Of a stretch of 10,479 nucleotides of DNA, positions 1-7,900 are shown piece by piece. The stretch is from positions 1 to 10,479 of the forward strand of contig JNEM01011289.1 of the NCBI GenBank assembly GCA_000697335.1, written 5' to 3'. The notes under the pieces were generated by a model that worked only from the letters and a program-made list of their open reading frames with translations, did not search any database and was not told the origin of the DNA. Numbering within the stretch: the stretch's first letter is position 1; every line of letters begins with the position of its first letter. The DNA is from Conidiobolus incongruus B7586. Taxonomy: Eukaryota; Entomophthoromycota; Entomophthoromycetes; Entomophthorales; Conidiobolaceae. Both the position numbers and the translations under genes were made by a program.

Positions 1-91
1 AATAATTTAATATTAAATAATAAAAATATATAAATTGAAAATTTAAATAATTTTTATAAATTTAAATTAAATAATATTAAAAAAGTGAATA

Positions 92-126
92 CAATAACCT
101 ATAAAAGTAAGTTATAAAATCAAAAA
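92..126 (+). repeat. Left terminal inverted repeat of the Tc1 element
   Basis: This 35-bp repeat matches the reverse complement of 1501-1535 at 33 of 35 positions. The two differences are at repeat positions 3 (A versus C) and 8 (C versus T). The inner 27 bp, including TAAGTTATAAAATC, are identical. The match stops abruptly at 127, and TA at 90-91 flanks the outer end. Confidence 0.93.
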
Positions 127-417
127 TATATATATATTAATGAATAACTAAAACAATTATATATATTAGATTACTTGAAATTATAATATATAATTAAAGT
201 ATATTATTTAATAATAAATAAATATATTTAGATATATATACTAAACTATTACCAAAAATATTAACCTTTAATATTTAAACAAGATGAGTTATAAATTTGT
301 AGGTTTTTGAGATAAGGGGATATATTTAACAATATATAACCATATCTTTTTTCTCTCTTTACTATTATTTTATATTATATTTTACAAATATATTAAATTT
401 TTTTTATTAGTATCATT

Positions 418-1434
418 ATACCTAAATCCCTCTCTAAAAAAATCTATTTATGCATTAATTAACTTTATAAAGAAGGTAAATTAACTTGTGATATTGCTAG
501 AATTACTAGTGTTAGCTAGTTTATTATAGCTAAGGTTATTAAGAATAACAATAAAAAAACATTTAAACTTAAACTTAAACATGTTAAAATTATAGATAAA
601 CATGATAAGAAATATATTTATAGGTTAGTTAATACAAGCAAGTATAGTATTACTATAGAAATATAACAAAAACTATAAAACTATACAAGAATATTAATTA
701 GCACTGATATTATTATATGTGTTTTACATTAGCATAGATACTACTTACACTTTAAGAAAAAACACCCCCAACTAAAAAAATCCTACTGTAAAGCTATGTA
801 AGAGTTTAAATATTGCTACTAATATTAAACTAAAATTAATTAGAGTAAGGTTATTTAGTTTAATAGAATAAAAATATATCTTAGTAAATTTAATAAAAAA
901 GTTAGATGCTTTAAAAAAGATATAAAATTACTTTATCACTATTATGTTAATTCTACCTAAAAATACAATAGTGGGTTAATTATTATTTGGGGATATATAT
1001 TGTCTTTAGGTGTAAGGTATCTTTATAAAGTTAATAGGGGAATTAATACTAAAATGTATTAAAGTATTCTAAATAATGAATTGAAAAAAACTATTGAATA
1101 ATATAGGTTAAGTAAATCTAGTATTATTTTCTAATAAGATAATACCTTTTGCTATACTATAGCTTTTATTACCAAATAGCTTAAAAATAACAAGATAATA
1201 GTTATAAAGTAGCTTCTTTAATCTTTTAACTTTAATCTAATTAAATACCTTTTGGATTAATTAAAGAAAATTATTAAAGCTTTCCCCCCAACAAAAAATT
1301 TAAATTAACTTTAAAAATATGTTTAAGAAATATAAAACAAGATTAACCCTTTTTAGTATAAGAAGTTAGTTGATTCTATACCCTATAAACTTAAAGAAGT
1401 TAGAAAAGCTAAAAGTAGATACACTAGGTTTTAA
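418..1434 (+). pseudogene. Tc1-type (D34E) transposase relic
   Basis: One frame runs from ATA at 418 (probably a former ATG) to TAA at 1432-1434, or 338 codons, the usual Tc1 transposase length, with no frameshift. The N-terminal helix-turn-helix is recognisable at 472-516 as EGKLTCDIARITSVS. A glycine/tryptophan strand (IIIWGY) lies near 979, the F-stop-stop-DN remnant of FQQDN is at 1129-1143, and a C-terminal KLVDSI-type motif is near 1363. Catalytic positions fall at codons 149, 241 and 276, exact D34E spacing. The first is now AAT (D to N), the second is still GAT, and the third is AAA (E to K). There are 24 premature stops: 17 TAA, 7 TAG and no TGA. Many lie where the family has Q or W. 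Only two CAA, no CAG and one TGG remain. The enzyme cannot be active. Confidence 0.92.
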
Positions 1435-1500
1435 TTTTAATTATTTAATTTAGATTTATTTTATTAAATATTAATCAAGTTATTAGTAAAAATATAAATG

Positions 1501-1535
1501 TTTTTGATTTTATAACTTACTTTTATAAGTTAGTG
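1501..1535 (-). repeat. Right terminal inverted repeat of the Tc1 element
   Basis: This is the partner of 92-126 in opposite orientation. Read inwards it begins CACTAACTTATAAAAG, and it is followed outside by TA (1536-1537). Its C at repeat position 3 gives CACT, closer to the usual CAC/CAGT tips of Tc1 elements than the left end, so the left tip has probably mutated. Confidence 0.93.
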
Positions 1536-1827
1536 TATTATCATAAAACATTAATATCAAAATACCAATATTCCTTTAATTGATAAAATTAAGAATAATA
1601 ATCAATTATAAATAAATTAAAATTTAATATTATTCAAATTATAAATTAGATAAAAAATCAATTAAAGTATTATTTATAATATATTAATTCCTATATATTA
1701 ATAGTAAAAATTATCAAACATTTGTTTATTAAAAAATTAATTTTCATTATTATATCTATTTTATTTATTAAATATGAATTATTATAATTATATTTATATT
1801 TATTTTAGTAAATATAAGAATTTAATT

Positions 1828-2225
1828 TGTAAGTGTAGTGGTAGTTAAACTAATATAGTGCAGAGGAAGACTTAATATAAAAGTAGTGTGGCGCAGAACG
1901 TGGTAATATAACGTGGCTGTAGCGTGCAAGTGTAAACAAAGTTTAATTAAGCTTCGAACTAGGATGAGTCACTGATATATTAAGATTTGTATTAGGTAGT
2001 GCCAATATCCTATAATATTGACAGAATATAGTCTCAATCTTAGAAATAGTGTAAAAGTAAAAATAGTAAGAATTGAGAGGAAAAAAGAGGGCCTAATTTA
2101 TTAGATAATTCAATGCTATTTATACAATTAATTTAGCTATAAAAGTATAAATTAATCATATAATTTATAGTTAATTAAATTATATAAAAATATATATAAG
2201 AATTTAGAGAACTAGTCTCTTAACA
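1828..2225 (+). mobile_element. Probable solo LTR of an LTR retrotransposon
   Basis: This 398-bp segment starts TGTAAG and ends CTTAACA, giving the TG...CA ends with short imperfect inversion typical of LTRs. It is flanked by the identical 5-bp direct repeat TAATT (1823-1827 and 2226-2230), as integrase insertion produces. It is visibly less AT-rich than its surroundings and keeps five CpGs (between 1891 and 1954). TATAAAAG at 2138-2145 could be the LTR promoter TATA box, and ATGAGTCAC at 1964-1972 resembles a bZIP/Gcn4 site in the U3 part; both suggest plus orientation. No internal retroelement coding region or second LTR is visible, so a solo LTR left by recombination is the simplest reading. 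Ty1/copia versus Ty3 cannot be decided. TAATT could match by chance in DNA this AT-rich, which limits confidence. Confidence 0.6.
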
Positions 2226-2358
2226 TAATTAAAGAAAAAAATTATTAATAAATTAAGTTTATATTTTAAAATTAAAGGTGTAAATTAGAAGATAAATTAT
2301 AAATTTTATATAAAAAACCAAAGTAATTACAATAAGAATATAATATTATTATTAGTAT

Positions 2359-2391
2359 AGAAATTAAAAAATGGTAAATTTTTTAATTTCT
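2359..2391. repeat. Perfect 14-bp inverted repeat with 5-nt loop
   Basis: The arms 2359-2372 (AGAAATTAAAAAAT) and 2378-2391 are perfect reverse complements around the loop GGTAA. The repeat sits between the probable LTR and the mariner transposase relic, about 150 bp upstream of its start codon. It could form a hairpin or belong to the mariner leader. It is not an obvious transposon end, because no matching copy is seen downstream of 3609. Confidence 0.7.
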
Positions 2392-2541
2392 GATCTTTCA
2401 AACATATTATCTATTTTGAAAAATTATATATATATAAAATATATAGGAAAATAAATATTTTCAAACTATATATATATATATTCAATTTTTATTATTTTTT
2501 TTATTAAAATATTTTGATTTTAAAATTTACACTTAAATTTA

Positions 2542-3609
2542 ATGATGTTTAAACTAGATTGTGATTATCAAAAGGCTTTTATTTTTATATCTTTAAAACT
2601 TAATCATAAACCCTTTAAAATCATCTAAAACTTGTAAACAATTTATAAAGATAGTGCTTTATCTAAAACTACTATATATTGCTAGATTTGTGATTTTAAT
2701 GCTAGTAAAAACACTATTTAAAATTTATTAAAATCTAAAAGACTAATTTCTATTATTACTTTTTTACTTACTAATAAAATAAAAAAATATATTAAAAAAT
2801 ACCTTTTTATTTTTGTTAAAGAATTATTAAAATAATTTAATATTAATTATACAAGTATATTATATTTACTTAAGTTTAAACTTAGATTAATTAATAAAAA
2901 TATAATATAGATACCTTATAATTTAACAGAAACCTAAAAGAAAACTAGAGTAGCTATAGCTAAACTAAACTTATTAAGATATAACTAAAAACAAAGGTTT
3001 TTACAATGAATACTTATAATTAATGAATCTTAAATTCCTTTATATAATCTTTTACTTAAAAATAAAACAAGATGTTAGATTAAGCTAAATTAATCCCCTT
3101 CAAAAATTCTAATGAATAAGCACTATAAATATAAATCAATATTAATTATTATAATAGATTATAATGGTATATGGTTTTTTTATTTAATACCTCAAGGAAA
3201 ATCAATTAATAATAAGTTATATATTATTTTTTTAAATAAAACAATTTTTAAATAGTGTTCTCAATATAAATTAAAGATACCTATTATTTTACATGATAAT
3301 TATAAAATACATAAAGCTAAAGTTGTAAAAGATTTTTTATATAAAAAAAATTAAAGGGAGTTACTATATCTAGTATATTCACTTTATTATAACCTATATA
3401 ATTATAATTGTTTTAGACAATTAAAAAAATAGCTTATAGGAAAAAAAATTCCTGCAAACAAATTAAATTAGTTTGTGAAACATTAAATTTCAGTTTTTAA
3501 TAAAAAGAATTATTTTTTAAGTATTAGAAGCTTACCATAATATTAAAAAACAAGGAAGTTATTAATTATTAATATCATAATATTCTTGTTATATCTTAAT
3601 TTAATTTGA
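2542..3609 (+). pseudogene. mariner (D34D) transposase relic
   Basis: One frame runs from ATG ATG at 2542 to TGA at 3607-3609, or 355 codons, the full length of a mariner transposase, without indels. Recognisable pieces include YKDSALSKTTIY near 2644 (HTH domain), the WVPHLLTE-like IPYNLTE near 2911, and HDN..IHKAKVVKDFL at 3292-3348. A late block reads FRQLKK-stop-LIGKK, then ISVFNKKNYFLSIRSLP near 3487-3537. Catalytic positions are codons 161, 252 and 287. The last two are 35 apart, giving the mariner D34D spacing rather than the Tc1 D34E spacing. Codons 161 and 287 are both AAT (D to N) and 252 is still GAT. There are 19 premature stops, 18 of them TAA or TAG, and I see no CpG. I could not find terminal inverted repeats, so the limits of the whole element are unknown. 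The enzyme is inactive. Confidence 0.9.
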
Positions 3610-3936
3610 TTAATATATTATGGATATATATTTTAAATTTTTATTATTAAATATTATAATATGGTATATTTAAATTACAGATTTTTACGATATTTATATA
3701 AGATTAAATATAATATGAATTGCGATATTAAATAAATAAGGATATAATAATTAATTATAATATACATATAATAATGACTAATATTATAAATATTATATAA
3801 TAGAAGTATATGGCTAAAAAAAGATATATTCCTCTAGTTATAATAAAATTACATTAAATATCCAATTTTATAGACTTATATGTTCATGTTTAATATATTA
3901 ATTAACTTTAATTAACAAAATTTATAGACCTTGGAA

Positions 3937-4017
3937 TTTATCTTAATAATCAATCTTAATTAAGATAAAATAAACTTTGAAAATCTTAATAATTATTAAT
4001 ATTATTTTAAAGTTTAT
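3937..4017. repeat. Two adjacent inverted repeats (hairpin-prone block)
   Basis: An 11-bp perfect pair (3937-3947 TTTATCTTAAT with 3959-3969) directly abuts a 9-bp perfect pair (3970-3978 ATAAACTTT with 4009-4017). The block could extrude as two neighbouring hairpins. A very short MITE remnant is possible, but no target duplication was found, and AT-rich DNA yields such pairs by chance. Confidence 0.45.
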
Positions 4018-4555
4018 CATATTTATTATATATAATATTTAAATTTATTAAATAATATATTCAATCATTATTATAATAATTTATAAATATATCTATTGAA
4101 TATTTGGTTTGAATAGAATTTTTAATATATTATAATAATAATGTTTGAGTAAAAATATATTATATTTTGAAATATAATTAACATTTCATTTCCTATTATT
4201 TGGATTAAATATTATTGTTGAATTTGCAATTATTTATTTAATTTCAATGAAATAAAAATCTAAATATTAATATAATCTTATATCAGTCAATTTATAATAA
4301 TAGAAAATTTTTTTATAAATTATAATTTAATAAATTAAAATATAAAGCTAATAATAATTAAAGTGATAAATAAATCTTTAGAAAATAAGCTTATTTTATT
4401 AAATAAGAAATGATAAAACTTGGCGGATACTAAAATTAATAAAAAAATTATATATTTTATATATTGTAATAGGCCAGGTGATTTTTTTTACTTATGTATT
4501 TTAATATTAAAGTCATTTTTCCCTTATATACTATTTGCTCCCAGTCTATATTTTA

Positions 4556-4565
4556 ATTGGCCAAT
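4556..4565. promoter_or_regulatory. Palindromic double CCAAT box
   Basis: ATTGGCCAAT is a perfect 10-bp palindrome made of two inverted CCAAT boxes, the core bound by the fungal HAP/NF-Y complex. It lies about 930 bp upstream of the glycosyltransferase start. Any role in that gene is unproven, and the distance is long for a fungal promoter. Confidence 0.3.
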
Positions 4566-5346
4566 GATATAAATTATAGGAGAATTTCATGAATAGCTTA
4601 ATCTAATCATTTTATATCAAACTTAAAATTAAAGCTATCCTTAAGAAGGAAGAGTTTGATCTGAGTTTTCCCAGCTATTTAACTTAAACCAATAAACCTC
4701 TATATCCTTAATACATACCTGGAATTTCCCAGATCTCACTTTTTTATCTTAACTACTCTAGATATAGTTTTCCCAAGTCATATTAATATTGTTAGATTTC
4801 AGGTTATAGGATTGGAAAAATAATTTATAAGGATTTGGTTAAATCTGATCATATTTATTAAGTAAAAAATAAGAATGGTATTTATATTGCATTGAAGCTA
4901 ATAAAGTGTAATAATTGATTTGTAATCAGTAATTATATTCATTATTTTATTGAGTAGTTAGGTATATATATTATTGAAATATAGAATAGAATAAATCTAT
5001 TAAAACTATACATCAATTGTATGCTTAGTAATAATGTTATTATCTCATATTTGCAAACCTAACAATATCAATTTAGTTGAATAGGAATATTCTTTGAATT
5101 AATCTAATTGTGATTAAATACTAATTATATGATTTTAATAAAAATGGTTGAATTAATTATATTAAATTGAACACTATGATTTAAAAATGTTGTATTAATT
5201 AAAAAATTATATGATTCTACCTTTTAAACATTTACTGATATAACTATTATTTAATCTGATAATTACTTTTTCACATTAAAATTCCTTCACAATGTTTTCC
5301 TGATGATTGACTATTAATTTCTCCAATTAATAATTCCTCAAAATTA

Positions 5347-5494
5347 ACCCACTATTTGTAAACTAAGAATTTAGAGCATATCAGATGAAAAAAGTGGGTG
5401 ACATCATCATATGTGAATATTAATAATTATCACAGCCGAGTTCATTTTACTTTATATTCAAAAAAATATTAAAACAACAGTAAGAAAAAAAATA
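5347..5494 (+). promoter_or_regulatory. Putative promoter and leader of the glycosyltransferase gene
   Basis: The 150 bp before the start codon hold several possible signals. ACCCACT (5347-5353) and AGTGGGT (5393-5399) form an inverted pair. TGACATCAT (5399-5407) is one base off the CRE/bZIP core TGACGTCA and overlaps the second arm. CATATG (5408-5413) fits a weak E-box. A TATA-like TTTATATT (5451-5458) lies about 40 bp before the ATG, and an A-rich leader follows. Position -3 of the start is A, favourable for eukaryotic initiation. Function is inferred from position and motif resemblance only. Confidence 0.4.
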
Positions 5495-7162
5495 ATGAGA
5501 TTAAATAATATAATATTGAGTTATTTCACCATAATTCCTACTTCAATATATCCATTAAGGCAAGATAATATTGAACCTCTCAATATAGTCCTATCCTCAA
5601 ATTTTGGAGGCAGAAGTCATATCAAATACCTTTTAGAAATCTCCAAAATCTTAAGAGAACGAGGTCACCATATAACTTATGCAGCGCCCCGAAATAATCA
5701 CAAATTCAACCAGGGTTACAACTATGAAATCTACGATTTGGGAGAGAGTCAAGCAGATTCGCAAGATGCTATGAAATCTATGAACACTGACGAACTGTTA
5801 AAACATGGAATTAGTATCATGCCCCAATTCTTTACAAAAATCCTAGTTGGCAACTACCTTGACTATTTTGAAAAGTATGAACACCTTTACGAATCGCAAA
5901 AGGTCGACCTCATCATTTGTGATTTTTTCGCTGGATCCTGCTCCGACTCAGCTAGGAAACACGGAATTCCCCTGATAGTGGGATTCCAAGGGCTGGGAAT
6001 GAGAATTGCTCAAGCTCCTTTTATTACAAATACTAGGGACAATTCGCCAACTACAACGGAAACTCTTGACTTTTGGCAGAGGTTTAAAGGAACAGTAATT
6101 GATCCATTTTATTTTATTTATAAATTTATGCCGATGTCCAAAGCAATGAATGACGTCAGGGCAAAATTTGGTGTACTAAGTAACCGAAATCCGTGGGGGG
6201 CTTTTGACGAAGTGATGAAAATTTCTAATACTTATATAGGGTTTGACGATCCGAGACCTATTCCATCTACTCTAAAATTGGTGGGGCCGGTTATTGATGA
6301 TGTAGTAGAGCCACTGGATAAAGAATTACAACAGTTTTTGGATAGTCATAGAACGATGTATGTAGCGTTTGGATCCAATGCAGTATTAAGTAAAGGAATC
6401 CTTCAAACTCTATTAGGAGCAATGGAACTAGCTATTAGCAATGGCTCAATTGACGCGGTCTTATGGGGATTAGCCAATACCAATTCCGATACATTCCCAG
6501 ACTCCTACGAACTTAACGGACAAACCTATTCAACAAAGAGTATCTTAGATGGAAGCCATACCTCCATTAAAATCCTTTCATGGGCTCCTCAAATATCCAT
6601 CTTAAACCATCCCAATACCAAGTTGTTCCTTTCCCATGGTGGAATTGAAAGTATGCACGAAGGCATTTACAGTGGAACTCCCATCCTAGTCATGCCAATA
6701 TTTGGTGATCAACCCCGCAACGGTAGATTAATTAAAAATCGAGGAATTGGCGACTTCGTAGTCACTTTAAGAGCCAACTCTACAGATGTATACGCCAAAA
6801 TCAAAGAACTCACCAAGCCTGATAATTTTGTGTTACAATCCAAGGTAAAACACATCCAATCTATCAATCGCTTCAACAATGACAGACGATTGGACAATGC
6901 TAAATTCTTAGAGCACTATGCTCAAACTGCGAAGATTTGTAGAAAAGGTAAACCACCCAAAGCATTTGAAATACCTTGCGAGCTGGAAGTATATATGCAG
7001 GCTGATTCTAGAATGCCTTATGCTAAAGCTTATAAGATTGATATTTTGTCAAGTGTTATAGTACTTGGATTGTTCTCAATGAGCGTAGTGTTTTTATTCA
7101 TTATTACAGTTGTTAGAAAATTGATTGGAAAGAGTACTGCTGCAAAGCTTAAAGATGAATAA
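5495..7162 (+). CDS. UDP-glycosyltransferase, ER membrane type (GT1 family)
   Basis: This intronless 555-residue protein is predicted to move a sugar from a UDP-sugar to a small lipophilic acceptor; sugar and acceptor are unknown. Residues 1 to about 20 form a hydrophobic signal-like segment. The N-terminal acceptor domain starts with LNIVLSSNFGGRSH, where H42 is the likely catalytic base, followed by LRERGHHIT (53-61). D143 in IICDFF is the probable partner Asp. The donor domain carries FGSN near 290 and a 44-residue PSPG-type motif (363-406) from WAPQ through HGGIES to GDQ. A transmembrane helix spans about 517-540, and the tail ends KLKDE, a KXKXX COPI retrieval signal (K551, K553). This gives a type I ER protein with luminal catalysis, like animal UGTs. 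ATG 5495 is the first in-frame ATG after a TGA at 5414. The gene is clearly less AT-rich than its surroundings, uses CAA/CAG for Gln, and shows no damage. Confidence 0.93.
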   Translation: MRLNNIILSYFTIIPTSIYPLRQDNIEPLNIVLSSNFGGRSHIKYLLEISKILRERGHHITYAAPRNNHKFNQGYNYEIYDLGESQADSQDAMKSMNTDELLKHGISIMPQFFTKILVGNYLDYFEKYEHLYESQKVDLIICDFFAGSCSDSARKHGIPLIVGFQGLGMRIAQAPFITNTRDNSPTTTETLDFWQRFKGTVIDPFYFIYKFMPMSKAMNDVRAKFGVLSNRNPWGAFDEVMKISNTYIGFDDPRPIPSTLKLVGPVIDDVVEPLDKELQQFLDSHRTMYVAFGSNAVLSKGILQTLLGAMELAISNGSIDAVLWGLANTNSDTFPDSYELNGQTYSTKSILDGSHTSIKILSWAPQISILNHPNTKLFLSHGGIESMHEGIYSGTPILVMPIFGDQPRNGRLIKNRGIGDFVVTLRANSTDVYAKIKELTKPDNFVLQSKVKHIQSINRFNNDRRLDNAKFLEHYAQTAKICRKGKPPKAFEIPCELEVYMQADSRMPYAKAYKIDILSSVIVLGLFSMSVVFLFIITVVRKLIGKSTAAKLKDE

Positions 7163-7163
7163 A
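7158..7163 (+). terminator. Candidate polyadenylation signal overlapping the stop codon
   Basis: AATAAA overlaps the TAA stop (7160-7162). It is the only canonical signal close to the gene; the next one is AATAAA at 7662-7667, some 500 bp downstream. In DNA this AT-rich the hexamer is common, so its use is uncertain. Confidence 0.25.
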
Positions 7164-7573
7164 TATCGAATTTCTTAACTCTTAGCTCTATCTCACCCAT
7201 TATGGTAATCTCCACGAATATTCAAACTTTTGTACTAAATCACATTAAAATTTTGTGATGAATGATATTAAATAATTTCAATTCAATAGATTATGGATTA
7301 AAATTTTATTATATTCAATGTTTTTTCTTATAGGTTGTTTTATGAATCAATTGAAATTCAATTGATTTAATTTAAGTATAAAAATCGATTATTATTCTCC
7401 AATGAATATTAACTTTACATAAACTCATATTTTTTTATTCAGTAAATTTCTATAAAATTAATAGCCCTTGAGTTTAAGTGATATTTTACCAATGAAAGGG
7501 TATTATTTAATTTCAATTATTGTACAAGAACATAATGAACAAAACTTTTTGAATTTAATAGGAAAAATGTTTG

Positions 7574-7590
7574 TTGACTTTTTAAGTCAA
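7574..7590. repeat. Short perfect hairpin
   Basis: TTGACTT (7574-7580) and AAGTCAA (7584-7590) are perfect reverse complements around TTT. It lies about 410 bp past the glycosyltransferase stop, in a locally less AT-rich patch (about 7570-7640). No function can be assigned. Confidence 0.45.
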
Positions 7591-7864
7591 GTCCTGGTTA
7601 GAGGGGATTATGCTTATTCTTGATCTCTGAGTTACCCTGCTTTTTCATAATTTACAGTTACAATAAAGTTAGATTTTATTAGTTTCAGAATAAATTAACT
7701 AGACAAAATACTTGCACAGATTAGTAACAAAGTATACCTTTTTATTTTTTATTTCTAAGAAGAACCAAAATCAATTTATTTTCTAGAGCAATAAGAATCA
7801 TCTTTTTATACAAATGTTAAATTCCCATGATTCCTCAGATAAGATTAAAATAAATAAATCCTAA

Positions 7865-7900
7865 ATAGTAAAATGGTAAAATAGTAAAATAGTAAAATAG
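7865..7900. repeat. 8-bp tandem repeat, 4.5 copies
   Basis: The unit ATAGTAAA is repeated four and a half times. The second copy has one change (ATGGTAAA) and the others are identical. This is a short minisatellite, likely length-variable between strains. Confidence 0.85.

Larger units (their letters stand above)
92..1535 (+). mobile_element. Tc1-type DNA transposon, structurally complete but dead
   Basis: The 1,444-bp element is bounded by 35-bp terminal inverted repeats and by a TA dinucleotide on each side (90-91 and 1536-1537), the standard target duplication of Tc1/mariner elements. Its outer tips read CAATAACC on the left and CACTAACT on the right when both are read inwards. Between the repeats lie about 290 bp of leader, a 338-codon transposase frame (418-1434) and about 65 bp of trailer. 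I see no CpG anywhere in the element. The ends look usable while the transposase is destroyed, so at most it could move with enzyme supplied by another copy. The Tc1 subgroup (D34E) comes from the spacing of the catalytic positions in the relic transposase. Confidence 0.92.
3610..5346. other. AT-rich intergenic stretch without a recognisable gene
   Basis: Both strands are dense in stops and no protein motif is recognisable. From 3610 to about 4390 the sequence is nearly pure A/T, with stacked inverted repeats at 3937-4017. From about 4390 to 4850 the GC content rises locally. That part holds a palindromic CCAAT pair (4556-4565) and three spaced TTTCCCA motifs (4666-4776), but no open frame. 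The remainder is again AT-rich upstream DNA of the glycosyltransferase gene. Confidence 0.7.

Noticed and set aside
1836-1956. tRNA-like A and B boxes (TAGTGGTAGTT and GCTTCGAACTA), suggesting a tRNA or SINE
   Set aside because: Both boxes deviate from consensus, they are about 115 bp apart, and no cloverleaf can be drawn. The LTR reading explains the segment better.
418-3609. A reassigned genetic code in which TAA and TAG mean glutamine
   Set aside because: Many stops do fall at Q positions, but others replace conserved W (1210-1212, 3031-3033). Catalytic D and E are also changed to N and K, and the intact glycosyltransferase uses CAA/CAG for Gln and a normal TAA stop.
2272-3695. Possible mariner terminal inverted repeats near 2272 and 3695
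   Set aside because: The resemblance is only partial and needs gaps, which is not significant in DNA this AT-rich. The element ends are left unresolved.
5414-5494. Upstream extension of the glycosyltransferase reading frame
   Set aside because: The frame is open back to TGA at 5414 but contains no ATG, and no convincing upstream exon or splice acceptor is visible.
6709-6897. A 62-codon minus-strand frame inside the glycosyltransferase
   Set aside because: It is antisense to the strongly supported donor-binding domain and shows no independent signal.
7030-7215. A 61-codon minus-strand frame over the glycosyltransferase 3' end
   Set aside because: It is antisense to the transmembrane segment. 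Its hydrophobic look is a by-product of that coding sequence.
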